Assembly (NCBI RefSeq): GCF_000023325.1
Contig: NC_012785.1
Coordinates: 930,001-994,000, forward strand
DNA: 64,000 nt
From: Kosmotoga olearia TBF 19.5.1
GTDB taxonomy: Bacteria > Thermotogota > Thermotogae > Petrotogales > Kosmotogaceae
Direction of reading: 5' to 3'
A program made the position numbers and the translations under genes. A model generated the notes under the pieces. The model was not told where the DNA came from. It made no database searches and was given only the letters and a program-made list of their open reading frames with translations. Positions within the stretch are counted from its first letter, which is position 1, and every line of letters begins with the position of its first letter. Below, in pieces: positions 44,738-53,389 of the stretch.

Positions 44738-45210
44738 ATAATCCCTCCCGCAATAGTGTTCTGAGGTACTCTAAATTATACAATCGTTTTGTAAAGAAGC
44801 AAGGAGCAATGATGTTACATGAGAAATCGATTGATGGATAGTTAGTTTAACTAACAAACGCATTTATAATAATAGTAACAACGAAAAAGATCTGGTAAGC
44901 ACTCCTTCGGAGTGGGAAACAATAGACGTTTGCAAAGGCTGTCAATTGGTAGAGTGACGTTTGCGACAAAAAACACGAGAATCCGATGTTCGAGATCGAC
45001 GCGACTGACTTCGCCGAGGAAACGATTAATTCTGTCGGTGACACGTGTCTGCGGCGGGAAGAGTAGAAGAGCGGGTATCGGGTCTGGGTAGAGCAGCTGC
45101 TTTTTACTCTTTACAGCCAGAGAGAAATTTACCTCACTGACATCATTTGTGATAAATGAACCTTTATCAAAGTATATAATTTATGGAATCTATTTGAAAG
45201 GATATGACGA
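44738..45210. other. 473-bp gene-free region with palindrome, promoter-like box and one array-type hairpin
   Basis: No supported protein gene. It contains a 15-bp palindrome GTTAGTTTAACTAAC (44841-44855), then TATAAT at 44865-44870 with the palindrome in the -35 position. At 44900-44914 there is a single hairpin CACTCC/GGAGTG with loop TTC (GAA on the minus strand), the same design as the 35.2-kb array. The next 150 bp is G/C-richer than typical spacers, with scattered CGAGA and TTCGAGA strings (about 44973-45000). It may be a decayed copy of that element. A TATAAT near 45175 could serve the helicase gene. Confidence 0.4.
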
Positions 45211-46785
45211 ATGAGTATGAATTTTAGTGAAATGGGTTTATCCCGAAAGATGTTGAACTCCATTGAAAAAGTGGGGTTTGTAGAACCTACTCCGATACAA
45301 TCTAAAGCAATACCGGTGATTTTAAATGGAAGAGATATAATTGGCCAGGCACATACCGGAACCGGTAAGACAGCCGCTTTTGGAATACCTCTTCTTGAAA
45401 TGCTGGATTACTCATCAAAAAAAGTACAAGCGCTTATTCTCTGCCCAACAAGGGAACTGGCTGTTCAGGTGGCACGCGAAATAGCTGCGTTGGCCTCTAA
45501 TCGCAAGGAAATAGAAGTACTTGCTATATACGGTGGGCAATCTATAGAACGGCAGATAAATACCCTAAAGAAAGGAATTCAAGTTGTTGTTGGTACTCCC
45601 GGCAGAATAATGGATCATATGCGAAGAAAGACGCTCAAGCTCGATGACACAAAATTTGTAGTGCTGGATGAAGCTGATGAGATGCTAAATATGGGGTTTC
45701 TTGAGGATATACGGTACATACTCAGCCATGTTGGAAAAGAACGACAAATCACTATGTTTTCAGCCACCATGCCGAAAGCAATTATAGCTCTGGCTCAGGA
45801 ATTTCAGAAAGAACCTGAACTGATAAAGGTGATAAATAGAGAATTGACTGTTTCCACGGTAGAACAATATTATCTTGAAATAGGGGAATCCAGAAAGTTT
45901 GATGCTCTTTCAAAGCTCATTGAGTATTACAATCCGCAACTTTCGTTGGTTTTTTGCAACACGAAGAAGAAAGTAGATGAACTTGTTCCGATGCTTCAGG
46001 CTAAAGGTTATCTTGTCGACGGGCTCCACGGAGATATGAGTCAATCATTGAGAAACAGAGTCATGAACAGTTTCAGGAATAAATCGATTAAAGTTCTTGT
46101 AGCCACCGATGTTGCTGCTCGTGGTATAGACGTTGATGATATCGAGGCAGTTTTTAATTACGATATACCCCAGGATGAGGAATATTATGTTCACAGAATA
46201 GGAAGAACTGGAAGGGCAGGAAAAACCGGAAAAGCCTTCAGTTTCGCCTACGGTCGTTCTCTTCACAGGTTGAGAGAAATACAACGTTATACAAAAATCA
46301 AGATAAAATCCTTAAACGTGCCCTCAGAAAAGGATGTGAACACAAAAAGAATGGAAAGCTTTCTTGGTGAAATCAATGATATCCTCGAACAGGGCAATCT
46401 AAGTGATTACGTTCCTGCTGTAGAGGAACTTATTGCAAGGGGTTACACCTCAATGGAAATAGCTGCTGCACTAATAAAAATGAATGTGTCAAAAAGAGCC
46501 TATTCTCAGAATGAGGCTGGGGCTAAGAATAACAATCGTGACCGTGAGATGATAAAGCTGTTCGTCAGCGCGGGGAGTAAGCATAACATAAGAGTTAGAG
46601 ATATTGTTGGAGCAATTACCGGCGAGGCGGGTATTCCCGGTGATCGCATAGGTTCAATTGAACTTTTGAGTAAGCATAGTTATGTGGAAGTTGAGCGCAG
46701 ATATGCTGAATTGGTTATTGATTCTCTCAATCGCTGCAAGATAAAGGGAAACAAAATAGTTGCCGAATTAGCAAGAGCAAAGTGA
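45211..46785 (+). CDS. DEAD-box RNA helicase with DbpA-type RNA-binding domain
   Basis: A 524-residue ATP-dependent RNA helicase. The Q motif reads GFVEPTPIQSKAIP, motif I AHTGTGKTAAF, Ia PTRELAVQVA, motif II VLDEADEML, motif III FSATMP, then ARGIDVDDIEAVFNYD and motif VI HRIGRTGRAG. The C-terminal region (about 445-520) begins KLFVSAGSKHNIRVRDIVGA and includes DRIGSIELLSKHSYVEVE, a DbpA-like RNA-recognition fold. In DbpA/CshA relatives this guides action on rRNA during ribosome assembly. AAAGGATATGACGA precedes the ATG. It ends 1 bp before the convergent cyclase gene. Confidence 0.95.
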   Translation: MSMNFSEMGLSRKMLNSIEKVGFVEPTPIQSKAIPVILNGRDIIGQAHTGTGKTAAFGIPLLEMLDYSSKKVQALILCPTRELAVQVAREIAALASNRKEIEVLAIYGGQSIERQINTLKKGIQVVVGTPGRIMDHMRRKTLKLDDTKFVVLDEADEMLNMGFLEDIRYILSHVGKERQITMFSATMPKAIIALAQEFQKEPELIKVINRELTVSTVEQYYLEIGESRKFDALSKLIEYYNPQLSLVFCNTKKKVDELVPMLQAKGYLVDGLHGDMSQSLRNRVMNSFRNKSIKVLVATDVAARGIDVDDIEAVFNYDIPQDEEYYVHRIGRTGRAGKTGKAFSFAYGRSLHRLREIQRYTKIKIKSLNVPSEKDVNTKRMESFLGEINDILEQGNLSDYVPAVEELIARGYTSMEIAAALIKMNVSKRAYSQNEAGAKNNNRDREMIKLFVSAGSKHNIRVRDIVGAITGEAGIPGDRIGSIELLSKHSYVEVERRYAELVIDSLNRCKIKGNKIVAELARAK

Positions 46786-46786
46786 A

Positions 46787-47698
46787 TTAACCGATAGTAA
46801 GCCTGTTTCTACCCCTTTGTTTACTTATATACATCAGCTCATCGGCACGCTTTATGATACTCTCTTTTGTGTCGCCTTGTTTTGCAAGGGTAGCTCCAAT
46901 CGAGATGGTTACACTCAAACTTTCTCCATTTAGTTCGAAACTGGAGCTCTCAACAAGTAGGCGATATCTCTCAGCTATTGTTTCAATAGTTTTCATGTTA
47001 ACGTTTTTGATGAGCGCAACAAATTCTTCACCACCCCATCTACCGACAACATCGGAAACTCTTGAGGCACCGAGAAGCGTATTAGCCACGATCTTCAATA
47101 CTTTGTCGCCTGCGACATGGCCATAGGTGTCATTAAAACTTTTGAAATGATCTATATCCATGAAAATTACACCGAATCTCAATTTATGCCTCATGAAATC
47201 ATTCATGAAATCTTCTAATCTTTCTTCAACGTAACGTCTGTTTGGAAGTTTCGTCAATTCATCAAACATGGCAAGTTTTTCAAGTTCAGTCATTCTCTGT
47301 TTAAGTGCTTCTTCAGGTGTTTTGTCATTGAAGAGCTCTAGGGCGGCGTGTATTTCGCCATAGTCATTTCTGAGTGGAACCACTCTGATACATACAGGTT
47401 TTCTGTAACCATCTTTGTGGTGAAGATACACGTTTGCTTCTCTAATCTTTCCATCTTTAAGTGTCTTTGCAAGCGGGCAATCTCCTTTACAAAGACTATT
47501 TCCCGCTTCGTCAACATGCATAAGGATATTATCCATACAGGATCTTCCCAGAATTTCATCTTTACGGTAGCTGGTTATCTTTTCTGCTGCTTTGTTCCAG
47601 TAAAGTATTTTTCTGTGCTTATCAACAATATAAGCTCCTTCGATTAGTACATCAAGTAAACCCCTCCAATGCCTGTAATCATGATCATTGCCTGACAT
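46787..47698 (-). CDS. PAS-GGDEF diguanylate cyclase
   Basis: A 303-residue signalling protein. An N-terminal PAS domain (about 8-125; GAYIVDKHRKILYWNKAAEK, IRVVPLRNDYGEIHAAL) is followed by a short coiled linker and a GGDEF domain (LAMFDELTKLPNRRYVEERL, FMDIDHFKSFNDTYGH). The active-site motif is VGRWGGEEFVALI, an accepted GGEEF variant, so c-di-GMP synthesis is likely. No membrane segment is present, hence cytoplasmic. No RxxD inhibitory site is obvious at the usual place. Start at the ATG 47698 behind GGGTGAT; an in-frame GTG at 47710 is also possible. Confidence 0.93.
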   Translation of the reverse strand: MSGNDHDYRHWRGLLDVLIEGAYIVDKHRKILYWNKAAEKITSYRKDEILGRSCMDNILMHVDEAGNSLCKGDCPLAKTLKDGKIREANVYLHHKDGYRKPVCIRVVPLRNDYGEIHAALELFNDKTPEEALKQRMTELEKLAMFDELTKLPNRRYVEERLEDFMNDFMRHKLRFGVIFMDIDHFKSFNDTYGHVAGDKVLKIVANTLLGASRVSDVVGRWGGEEFVALIKNVNMKTIETIAERYRLLVESSSFELNGESLSVTISIGATLAKQGDTKESIIKRADELMYISKQRGRNRLTIG

Positions 47699-48019
47699 TT
47701 TATCACCCACTCTTGAAAAATTTTTTGTTTGTCGTATATTTCTCGAAATTTATTCTATCACTATTCCTTTCGGTTATTGTTTTTGCCTTTCATCGATCCA
47801 TTGAAATTGAAATAAAGAAGATTCTCGACAACATTCCTAAAAAAGTTTAAAAACTCTTTCTCAGTACCTTTTCCAAGTGTGTTTAATTGTCTTCGGTTCT
47901 TAATAGATTATGGTTATAATTGATTTGACGGGTTTTCACTTTCGTTTTATTCTATTTCTTACCCATTAAATTCAGTTTTTTCAAGTTTCCACCGGTTCCA
48001 GGATATGGGAGGTGGCAAC
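47699..48019 (+). promoter_or_regulatory. Intergenic region with promoter of the opine dehydrogenase cluster
   Basis: A 321-bp spacer with no gene. On the plus strand TTGACG (47925-47930), exactly 17 bp, then TATTCT (47948-47953) forms the best promoter, about 65 bp before the first ATG. A second -10-like TATAAT is at 47915-47920 without a good -35. The left part, upstream of the cyclase, is A/T-rich with no structure that I can support. Confidence 0.5.
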
Positions 48020-49105
48020 ATGAAAATCTGCGTTGTTGGCGCTGGCAATGGTGGACAGGCTATCGCCGCTTATCTCGCAATGCATGGACATGACGTTGCT
48101 CTTTTTAATCGAAGCCGGAAAAGAATATCCGGAATTCTCTATGCACGAAAGATCAGAATAGAGGGCGAATCCAGTGGCGTTGCTACGCTAAGTTACGTTG
48201 GAACAAACATCGAAAAAGCAATAGAAGGAAGAAAATTAATTATGGTGGTAGTTCCCGCTTTTGCGCATGCTTCCGTTGCTAAAAGAGTCGCTCCATATCT
48301 TGAAGATGGTCAGGTCATTGTCCTTAATCCTGGCAGAACCGGTGGTGCACTGGAGTTTAGAAGAGTATTAGACGAGATGAATGTCAAGAAAGATATCGTT
48401 ATTGCCGAAGCTCAAACCTTTGTTTTCGCCTCAAGAATCACGGGGCCGGGAACAGTAAAGATATTTAAAATTAAAAATGCTGTTCCTGTTGCCGCATTAC
48501 CTGCGTCTAAAAACGATCTACTTTTCGAAACTCTACCTAAAGTGCTTCCTGAATTCGTGGTTTCTCCGAATGTTCTTTACACTAGTTTCAACAACATAGG
48601 AGCCGTATTCCACCCCGGAGCACTTTTGATGAACGCTGGTTGGGTAGAATCAAGGCATGGAAATTTCCAGTTTTACCTTGAGGGAATAAGCCCTTCGGTG
48701 GCAAGAGTTCTGGAAAAAATCGATGAGGAACGTTGCCAGATAGCCCGTGCACTCGGGGCAGAACCGATGACGGCTGTTGAATGGATCGATTTCGCCTACG
48801 ACGTCCAGGGTATCGATCTGTACGACGCAATTCATAACAATGAAGGATATCAGGGAATAGCTGCACCCGTTAGTCTTTCTAATAGGTACATTCTCGAAGA
48901 TGTACCCATGAGTCTCGTGCCTATAAGCTCTTTCGGAAAGTACCTCGGTATTCCGACACCAGCTATCGATTCGATTGTCAACATCGCTAATTTTGCGCTC
49001 AGAAGAAATTTCTGGAAAGACGGAAGAACGGTTGAGCACCTTGGACTTGCCAATATGACCGTGGATCAGATATGGAACTTTGTTGAGAACGGGAGAGATA
49101 CATGA
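48020..49105 (+). CDS. Opine (octopine/nopaline) dehydrogenase-family protein
   Basis: A 361-residue NAD(P)-dependent dehydrogenase. The N-terminal Rossmann motif KICVVGAGNGGQAIAAYLAM is followed by HDVALFNRS. The C-terminal opine dehydrogenase domain includes NNIGAVFHPGALLMNAGWVE, with the His conserved in this family, and EWIDFAYDV. Family members reductively join an amino acid and a 2-oxo acid, or run the reverse reaction. GGGAGGTGGCAAC precedes the ATG at 48020. It overlaps the cobalamin-binding gene by 4 bp, implying a common pathway with the next two products. Substrates are unknown. Confidence 0.88.
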   Translation: MKICVVGAGNGGQAIAAYLAMHGHDVALFNRSRKRISGILYARKIRIEGESSGVATLSYVGTNIEKAIEGRKLIMVVVPAFAHASVAKRVAPYLEDGQVIVLNPGRTGGALEFRRVLDEMNVKKDIVIAEAQTFVFASRITGPGTVKIFKIKNAVPVAALPASKNDLLFETLPKVLPEFVVSPNVLYTSFNNIGAVFHPGALLMNAGWVESRHGNFQFYLEGISPSVARVLEKIDEERCQIARALGAEPMTAVEWIDFAYDVQGIDLYDAIHNNEGYQGIAAPVSLSNRYILEDVPMSLVPISSFGKYLGIPTPAIDSIVNIANFALRRNFWKDGRTVEHLGLANMTVDQIWNFVENGRDT

Positions 49106-50739
49106 TGTCGAAAAAGAAAATAATCGCAGGTGCCCTTGGAAGCGATGTTCATGTAGCCGGTGTGCTCAATTTTCTCGATTTAGCAAACAAAGAAGGATAT
49201 GACACGGTATACCTTGGGGGGGCTGTACCACTGGAAAAATTCATTGGGGGAATAATCGAAACTGACCCAGATATTGTGGCAATAAGCTACCGTCTCGATT
49301 CGGATGCCCTTCGGAATCTTTTGAAGGAATTTGAGATGGAAATAAAAAGGTACGGTCTTCAAAATAAAATATACATCTTCGGTGGAACTGTAGAAACAGC
49401 AAAAGTAGCACGGGAGTTTTCTTTTATCTCCAAAGTTTTTGATGGAAGCATGAGCATTGATCAGATAGCGATGTTCTTAAGAGGAAAGCGTGATGAAAAA
49501 GAAGATGAGATACCTCCTCAGACCCTTACTGAACGAATAAAGTACAAATCCCCTTACCCGTTGATAAGACACCACATAGGCCTCCCCACACTCCAAGAAA
49601 CAGAAAGAGAAATAGAAAAATTAGCGGAATCCGGTTTGCTCGATATCATTTCACTCGCACCAGATCAAAACGCCCAGCAATTCTTTTTCACGCCCGAAGA
49701 GATGGATCCAGCACAGGATGGCGCTGGCGGTGCTCCTTTTAGAACTCGCGATGATTTTACACGCATGTACCAGGCAAGTAGAAGGGGAAACTATCCTCTT
49801 TTACGTTGCTATTCAGGAACCAGAAATTTGATCAAATTCTCCGCTTTGCTACACGAAACGATACACAATGCCTGGGCAGCGATACCCCTCACATGGTATT
49901 CCGACCTTGACAGGCGTTCCGATAGACCCCTCCTTGAAGCTATAAAGGAAAACCAGGAAGCAATTCGCTGGAACGCTTCCATGGGAATACCCGTAGAGAT
50001 AAATGAATCCCATCAATGGGCATTGAGATACTGTCACGGTGCCGTGGAAGTTGCCACAGCGTACATCGCAGCTTACAATGCAAAAAAGCTTGGAGTAAAG
50101 TACTACATTGCACAGTATATGTTCAATACTCCCCCCGAGATATCACCAAAGATGGATACAGCAAAAATGCTGGCAAAAAAAGAGCTTATCGAATCACTTC
50201 ATGACAATGATTTCATCTCGTATCGCATGGTGAGAACAGGATTGATGTCTTTTCCCGCCGATCCGTATATGGCGATGGGACAGCTCGTTTCTTCCATGTT
50301 CACCGCAGCATATCTGAAACCCCATATAATTCACGTGGTTGCCTACTCTGAAGCCATAAAAAGGGCTACTTCAAAAGAAATAATTGAAAGCGTCAAAATG
50401 GTGAAAAAAGCGTATCTCGAGGCAATGAAAGGATTGCCGGATTTCGAAGCAGATCCAGTTGTTAAGGAAAGAAAGGAACAGTTAAAGGAAGAAGCAATGC
50501 TTATCGTTAGAGCGATAGAAAGCCTTGGCAAAGATTCAGACAATCCTTTAATCGATCCAGAAGTCATCCAGGCCGCTATAAAAACAGGCATACTCGATGC
50601 ACCGGGACTTAAAAAAATGTCAGTCGCCTGTGGAAAGCTTCGTACAAGAGCAATAAATGGTGCTTATTACGCTGTGAATGAAAAGGGAAAACCGATTTCC
50701 GAAGCTCAAAGACTTAAGTCGCTGGGATTTGAAGTATGA
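49102..50739 (+). CDS. Cobalamin-binding mutase-like protein of unknown reaction
   Basis: A 545-residue protein. The first 130 residues form a B12-binding Rossmann domain: the base-off His motif D-x-H-x-x-G is present as SDVHVAGVLNFLDLANKEGY, followed by VYLGGAVPLEKFI and IVAISYRL. The remainder (about 150-545) is a helical and barrel-like domain with motifs I cannot place exactly, such as RCYSGTRNLIKFSALLHETI, MGIPVEINESHQWALRYCHG and FNTPPEISPKMDTAKM. The layout recalls adenosylcobalamin mutases, with the B12 domain at the N terminus. No PLP-lysine or radical-SAM motif is seen. Flanked by overlapping opine dehydrogenase and ATP-grasp ligase genes. Confidence 0.75.
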   Translation: MMSKKKIIAGALGSDVHVAGVLNFLDLANKEGYDTVYLGGAVPLEKFIGGIIETDPDIVAISYRLDSDALRNLLKEFEMEIKRYGLQNKIYIFGGTVETAKVAREFSFISKVFDGSMSIDQIAMFLRGKRDEKEDEIPPQTLTERIKYKSPYPLIRHHIGLPTLQETEREIEKLAESGLLDIISLAPDQNAQQFFFTPEEMDPAQDGAGGAPFRTRDDFTRMYQASRRGNYPLLRCYSGTRNLIKFSALLHETIHNAWAAIPLTWYSDLDRRSDRPLLEAIKENQEAIRWNASMGIPVEINESHQWALRYCHGAVEVATAYIAAYNAKKLGVKYYIAQYMFNTPPEISPKMDTAKMLAKKELIESLHDNDFISYRMVRTGLMSFPADPYMAMGQLVSSMFTAAYLKPHIIHVVAYSEAIKRATSKEIIESVKMVKKAYLEAMKGLPDFEADPVVKERKEQLKEEAMLIVRAIESLGKDSDNPLIDPEVIQAAIKTGILDAPGLKKMSVACGKLRTRAINGAYYAVNEKGKPISEAQRLKSLGFEV

Positions 50740-50752
50740 AGGAGATGATAGG

Positions 50753-51718
50753 ATGAAAGTCGCGGTTGTTTATGACCTTCCAATGAGTGAGGAAGATAAA
50801 AGGATGGTGGAAGCCGTTATCAGGGCTCTTTCTAAGAAGCATGATTCTCAACCTCTTCCAATAGACGAAAAATTTATGGAAACAGTGAAAGAATACGACT
50901 TTGCTTTCAACCTCTCAACCGGTGGTGGAAAACTTTCCAAACAGGTTCATGCTCCTGCGATTTTAGATAGGCTTGGAGTACCTTTCACCGGCTCATCGGC
51001 GATCGTCCACGCAATATGCATTGATAAAAGCATAACAAAACTGATACTGGAAAAATCCGGTATCCCCACCCCAAGGTTCGTCAAGATAGATGACCCGAAT
51101 AATATTCCTGAAATAGACTTTTACCCAGCCTTTGTTAAACCCTCCTGCGAAGGAAGTGCTCTTGGCATCTCCAGAGATTCCGTTGTAAAAAACCAGAAGG
51201 AATTGAAAAAACAGGTTGAGATGATCATGAACAAATTCAATCAACCTGCGATCGTAGAAGAGTTTATAGACGGAAGAGAATTTACCGTTGGAATTATAGG
51301 TAATGGTAATGATTTGAAAGTTTTACCCATACTGGAGATCGATTTTTCAAATCTTCCAGAAGGATTGGAACATTTTTATTCCCACAGGGTGAAACATCAT
51401 TATGGGGAAAAAACGACCTACATTTGTCCTGCAAGGTTGGAAGAAAGCCAGAGAAAGAAGTTAGAAAATTACGCAAAAAGAGCCTTTAAAGCTATAGGTC
51501 TCTTTGATTTTGCACGGATCGATGTTAGAATGCGAGTTAACGAATTTTATATAATCGAAGTTAATTCACTACCGCTTCTTGTTCCTGTTTATTCAGACCT
51601 GACGAAAATGCTTGCACCTATTGGCTGGAAGTACGAGGATCTTGTTAACGCAATTCTTGAGGCAGCGATTGCACGATACCAGAAGTCTTCTGAAAACTCA
51701 AAACTCAATCTCGGATAA
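50753..51718 (+). CDS. D-Ala-D-Ala ligase-type ATP-grasp enzyme
   Basis: A 321-residue ATP-grasp ligase related to Ddl. Visible are FTGSSAIVHAICIDKSITKL, the substrate-binding FVKPSCEGSALGISRDSVV, the loop VEEFIDGREFTVGIIGNG, and the Mg-binding end ARIDVRMRVNEFYIIEVNSL with PLLVPVYSDLTKML. Ddl normally has NTIPGfT where this has NSLPLLVPV, so the acceptor amino acid may differ. The N-terminal domain is shortened (VYDLPMSEEDKRMVEAVI). ATG at 50753 follows AAGGAGATGATAGG; longer in-frame starts lie within the preceding gene. Third gene of the opine-B12 cluster; it overlaps the convergent gene by 21 bp. Confidence 0.82.
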   Translation: MKVAVVYDLPMSEEDKRMVEAVIRALSKKHDSQPLPIDEKFMETVKEYDFAFNLSTGGGKLSKQVHAPAILDRLGVPFTGSSAIVHAICIDKSITKLILEKSGIPTPRFVKIDDPNNIPEIDFYPAFVKPSCEGSALGISRDSVVKNQKELKKQVEMIMNKFNQPAIVEEFIDGREFTVGIIGNGNDLKVLPILEIDFSNLPEGLEHFYSHRVKHHYGEKTTYICPARLEESQRKKLENYAKRAFKAIGLFDFARIDVRMRVNEFYIIEVNSLPLLVPVYSDLTKMLAPIGWKYEDLVNAILEAAIARYQKSSENSKLNLG

Positions 51719-52387
51719 GGAAGATTCCACAGATTCAAGGAACGGCCATTGAGAAGCTCCTAACTCATTAACATCTTTCCAGTGTACCTGTGTCTTGATT
51801 TCTATTTTCCTGACATCCTTCGAAGCAAGTGAACGCTTTGCGAACTCTATCATCCTGCATTCCATAGCCTGAAGAAGGATCTCGCTGGCGCTTTCAAATT
51901 CAATTCGGGAGGGGTCACGAAGATTAACGATTACAGTATCACCATTTTCGAGAAATGACACGGGTATTTGAGAAAGATATGTTGTATTCACGTACTTTCC
52001 TTTGAAAAGCGGAAAAAATCCTGGAAAAGCTAAACAGGCTCTTGCCACATCGGCTGAAGAGGCTCCATAGAGTTCAACAGTTTGTCTGGAAAGATCTATT
52101 ACTTCGGCTTTAACACAGGTGTTCCCACTTAATCCTGTCAGAAATTCGTCGGCTTGCTCCCAGGTGTGGGCAGCTATCGATGTGGTCCAGAGAACACAAT
52201 ATTCTATCTGCTTTTTTCTTGCCGTCTTTTTGTCTATATTCTCACTTTTTTGCCTTCTATTTATCACACGCAGGGTTCCTTCAAATTTCTTAATGAACCC
52301 CTGAAGTCTCTGACGGGCTTCTTCTTTACCAAAATTTTCAAAAAGAATCGCATAGAAACCAGCCAGTCCGTTAGCAATTATCTCCAA
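51698..52387 (-). CDS. Patatin-related protein lacking the catalytic nucleophile half
   Basis: At least 229 residues, mostly unrecognised. The segment GASSADVARACLAFPGFFPLF with KYVNTTYLSQIPVSFLENG resembles the C-terminal half of patatins (...AS.aiPg.fpP... then the D-G-G and pathway to a vdl strand), and the upstream neighbour is a real patatin. There is no G-x-S-x-G serine motif and the DGG is replaced by NTTY, so it should be inactive. The start is unclear: TTG at 52387 has no ribosome binding site, and the frame stays open and helix-like upstream (VLEKLLSEKKQR) to about 52437, directly after the patatin stop. Confidence 0.55.
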   Translation of the reverse strand: MEIIANGLAGFYAILFENFGKEEARQRLQGFIKKFEGTLRVINRRQKSENIDKKTARKKQIEYCVLWTTSIAAHTWEQADEFLTGLSGNTCVKAEVIDLSRQTVELYGASSADVARACLAFPGFFPLFKGKYVNTTYLSQIPVSFLENGDTVIVNLRDPSRIEFESASEILLQAMECRMIEFAKRSLASKDVRKIEIKTQVHWKDVNELGASQWPFLESVESSLSEIEF

Positions 52388-52434
52388 TCTTTGTTTTTTT
52401 TCAGACAGAAGTTTTTCTAAAACCGGTATGGTAG

Positions 52435-53319
52435 CTAACCCTTGAAGACAGAACCCACCGACGTGTATTCTCGTTCGAACATCTCCTCAGGAAGTGTGAG
52501 ATTAAGGGTATGTTCGTAGCTCTTCTCCATGATCTCAAGACAACGGCTGAAATCGAGACTATCTATATCTTGGACAGGTGGACGAATTATAAAATCTGCT
52601 TCTTTCCTTAAAAAAGAAAGAATTCTGTTCTCGCATATAAGATTCATCGCGTTCAACAAAGCGTTTGAAGTTTCGGGGATGGTAATTGGATAGCTTTTTC
52701 CAGATAAATCAACCGCAACCACATAATCAGCCCCAAGGTCTCTTGCAATATCTGCCGGTAGATTGTTCAGCGTACCGCCATCAGCCATGATGCTGTTTTC
52801 AAGTACGACCGGAGGGAAGATTCCGGGGATTGCCATTGACGCTTGAAGTGCCTGAAAAAGCTTCCCTGAAGAATGAAGGATAATTTTTCCGGCTTTTAGA
52901 TCGGTAGATACGCAGTGAAACTCAATCTGTAAATCTTCAAAGTGTAGTTTGCCAAGATATTTCCGGAAAACCCTGAAATACAATTTTGATGGTAAAACAG
53001 AAGATTTCTTTGTCATGTAGGAACAGCTTATCTTCACAAGAAAACGATTGCGACCATAGGAGACTGAAGAAAAATTAAAAGGAAAAAACTTAGCGGCGCG
53101 CTTGTAGATTTTCACCGAATAGTCCCAGAGAAGTTCTGCATCTTTCAGGACAGCATATCCAGCTCCGACGACGGCACCTATACTCACACCAATTATCGCA
53201 TCAGGAACAAATCCTCTTTCCTCAAGAGCACGAATCACGCCAACGTGCGCGGCACCTCTTGCACCTCCACCACTCAGTACAAGAAATTTACGAGATTTCT
53301 TCTCTCCCATTTTTTTCAT
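52435..53319 (-). CDS. Patatin-like phospholipase
   Basis: A 294-residue acyl hydrolase of the patatin/RssA type. The oxyanion motif is FLVLSGGGARGAAHVGVIRA, the nucleophile elbow IIGVSIGAVVGAGYAVL (G-x-S-x-G), and the catalytic Asp lies in SIMADGGTLNNLP. These enzymes cleave fatty acids from phospholipids and probably act at the inner face of the membrane; there is no signal peptide. AGGAAAGG lies just before the ATG. It precedes the degenerate patatin-like gene in the same direction and lies 70 bp downstream of rbgA. Confidence 0.92.
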   Translation of the reverse strand: MKKMGEKKSRKFLVLSGGGARGAAHVGVIRALEERGFVPDAIIGVSIGAVVGAGYAVLKDAELLWDYSVKIYKRAAKFFPFNFSSVSYGRNRFLVKISCSYMTKKSSVLPSKLYFRVFRKYLGKLHFEDLQIEFHCVSTDLKAGKIILHSSGKLFQALQASMAIPGIFPPVVLENSIMADGGTLNNLPADIARDLGADYVVAVDLSGKSYPITIPETSNALLNAMNLICENRILSFLRKEADFIIRPPVQDIDSLDFSRCLEIMEKSYEHTLNLTLPEEMFEREYTSVGSVFKG

Positions 53320-53389
53320 TTTTCCTTTCCTCTAACCAGATTTCCAGGGTGATTTCGTACAGACGTTCCAAAAATATTTCGGTTACTTG

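Noticed and set aside
36691-44755. Shared 14-mer TATTGCGGGAGGGA before the DMT gene (36691-36704) and the pilin gene (44742-44755, minus)
   Set aside because: Eight of the bases are a common ribosome binding site; the rest is too short to claim a shared regulator.
44935-45115. tRNA-like strings (TTGGTAGAG, GGGTAGAGCAGC, TTCGAGA)
   Set aside because: The D-arm and T-arm stems do not pair in register and no acceptor stem can be formed; probably coincidence or extreme decay.
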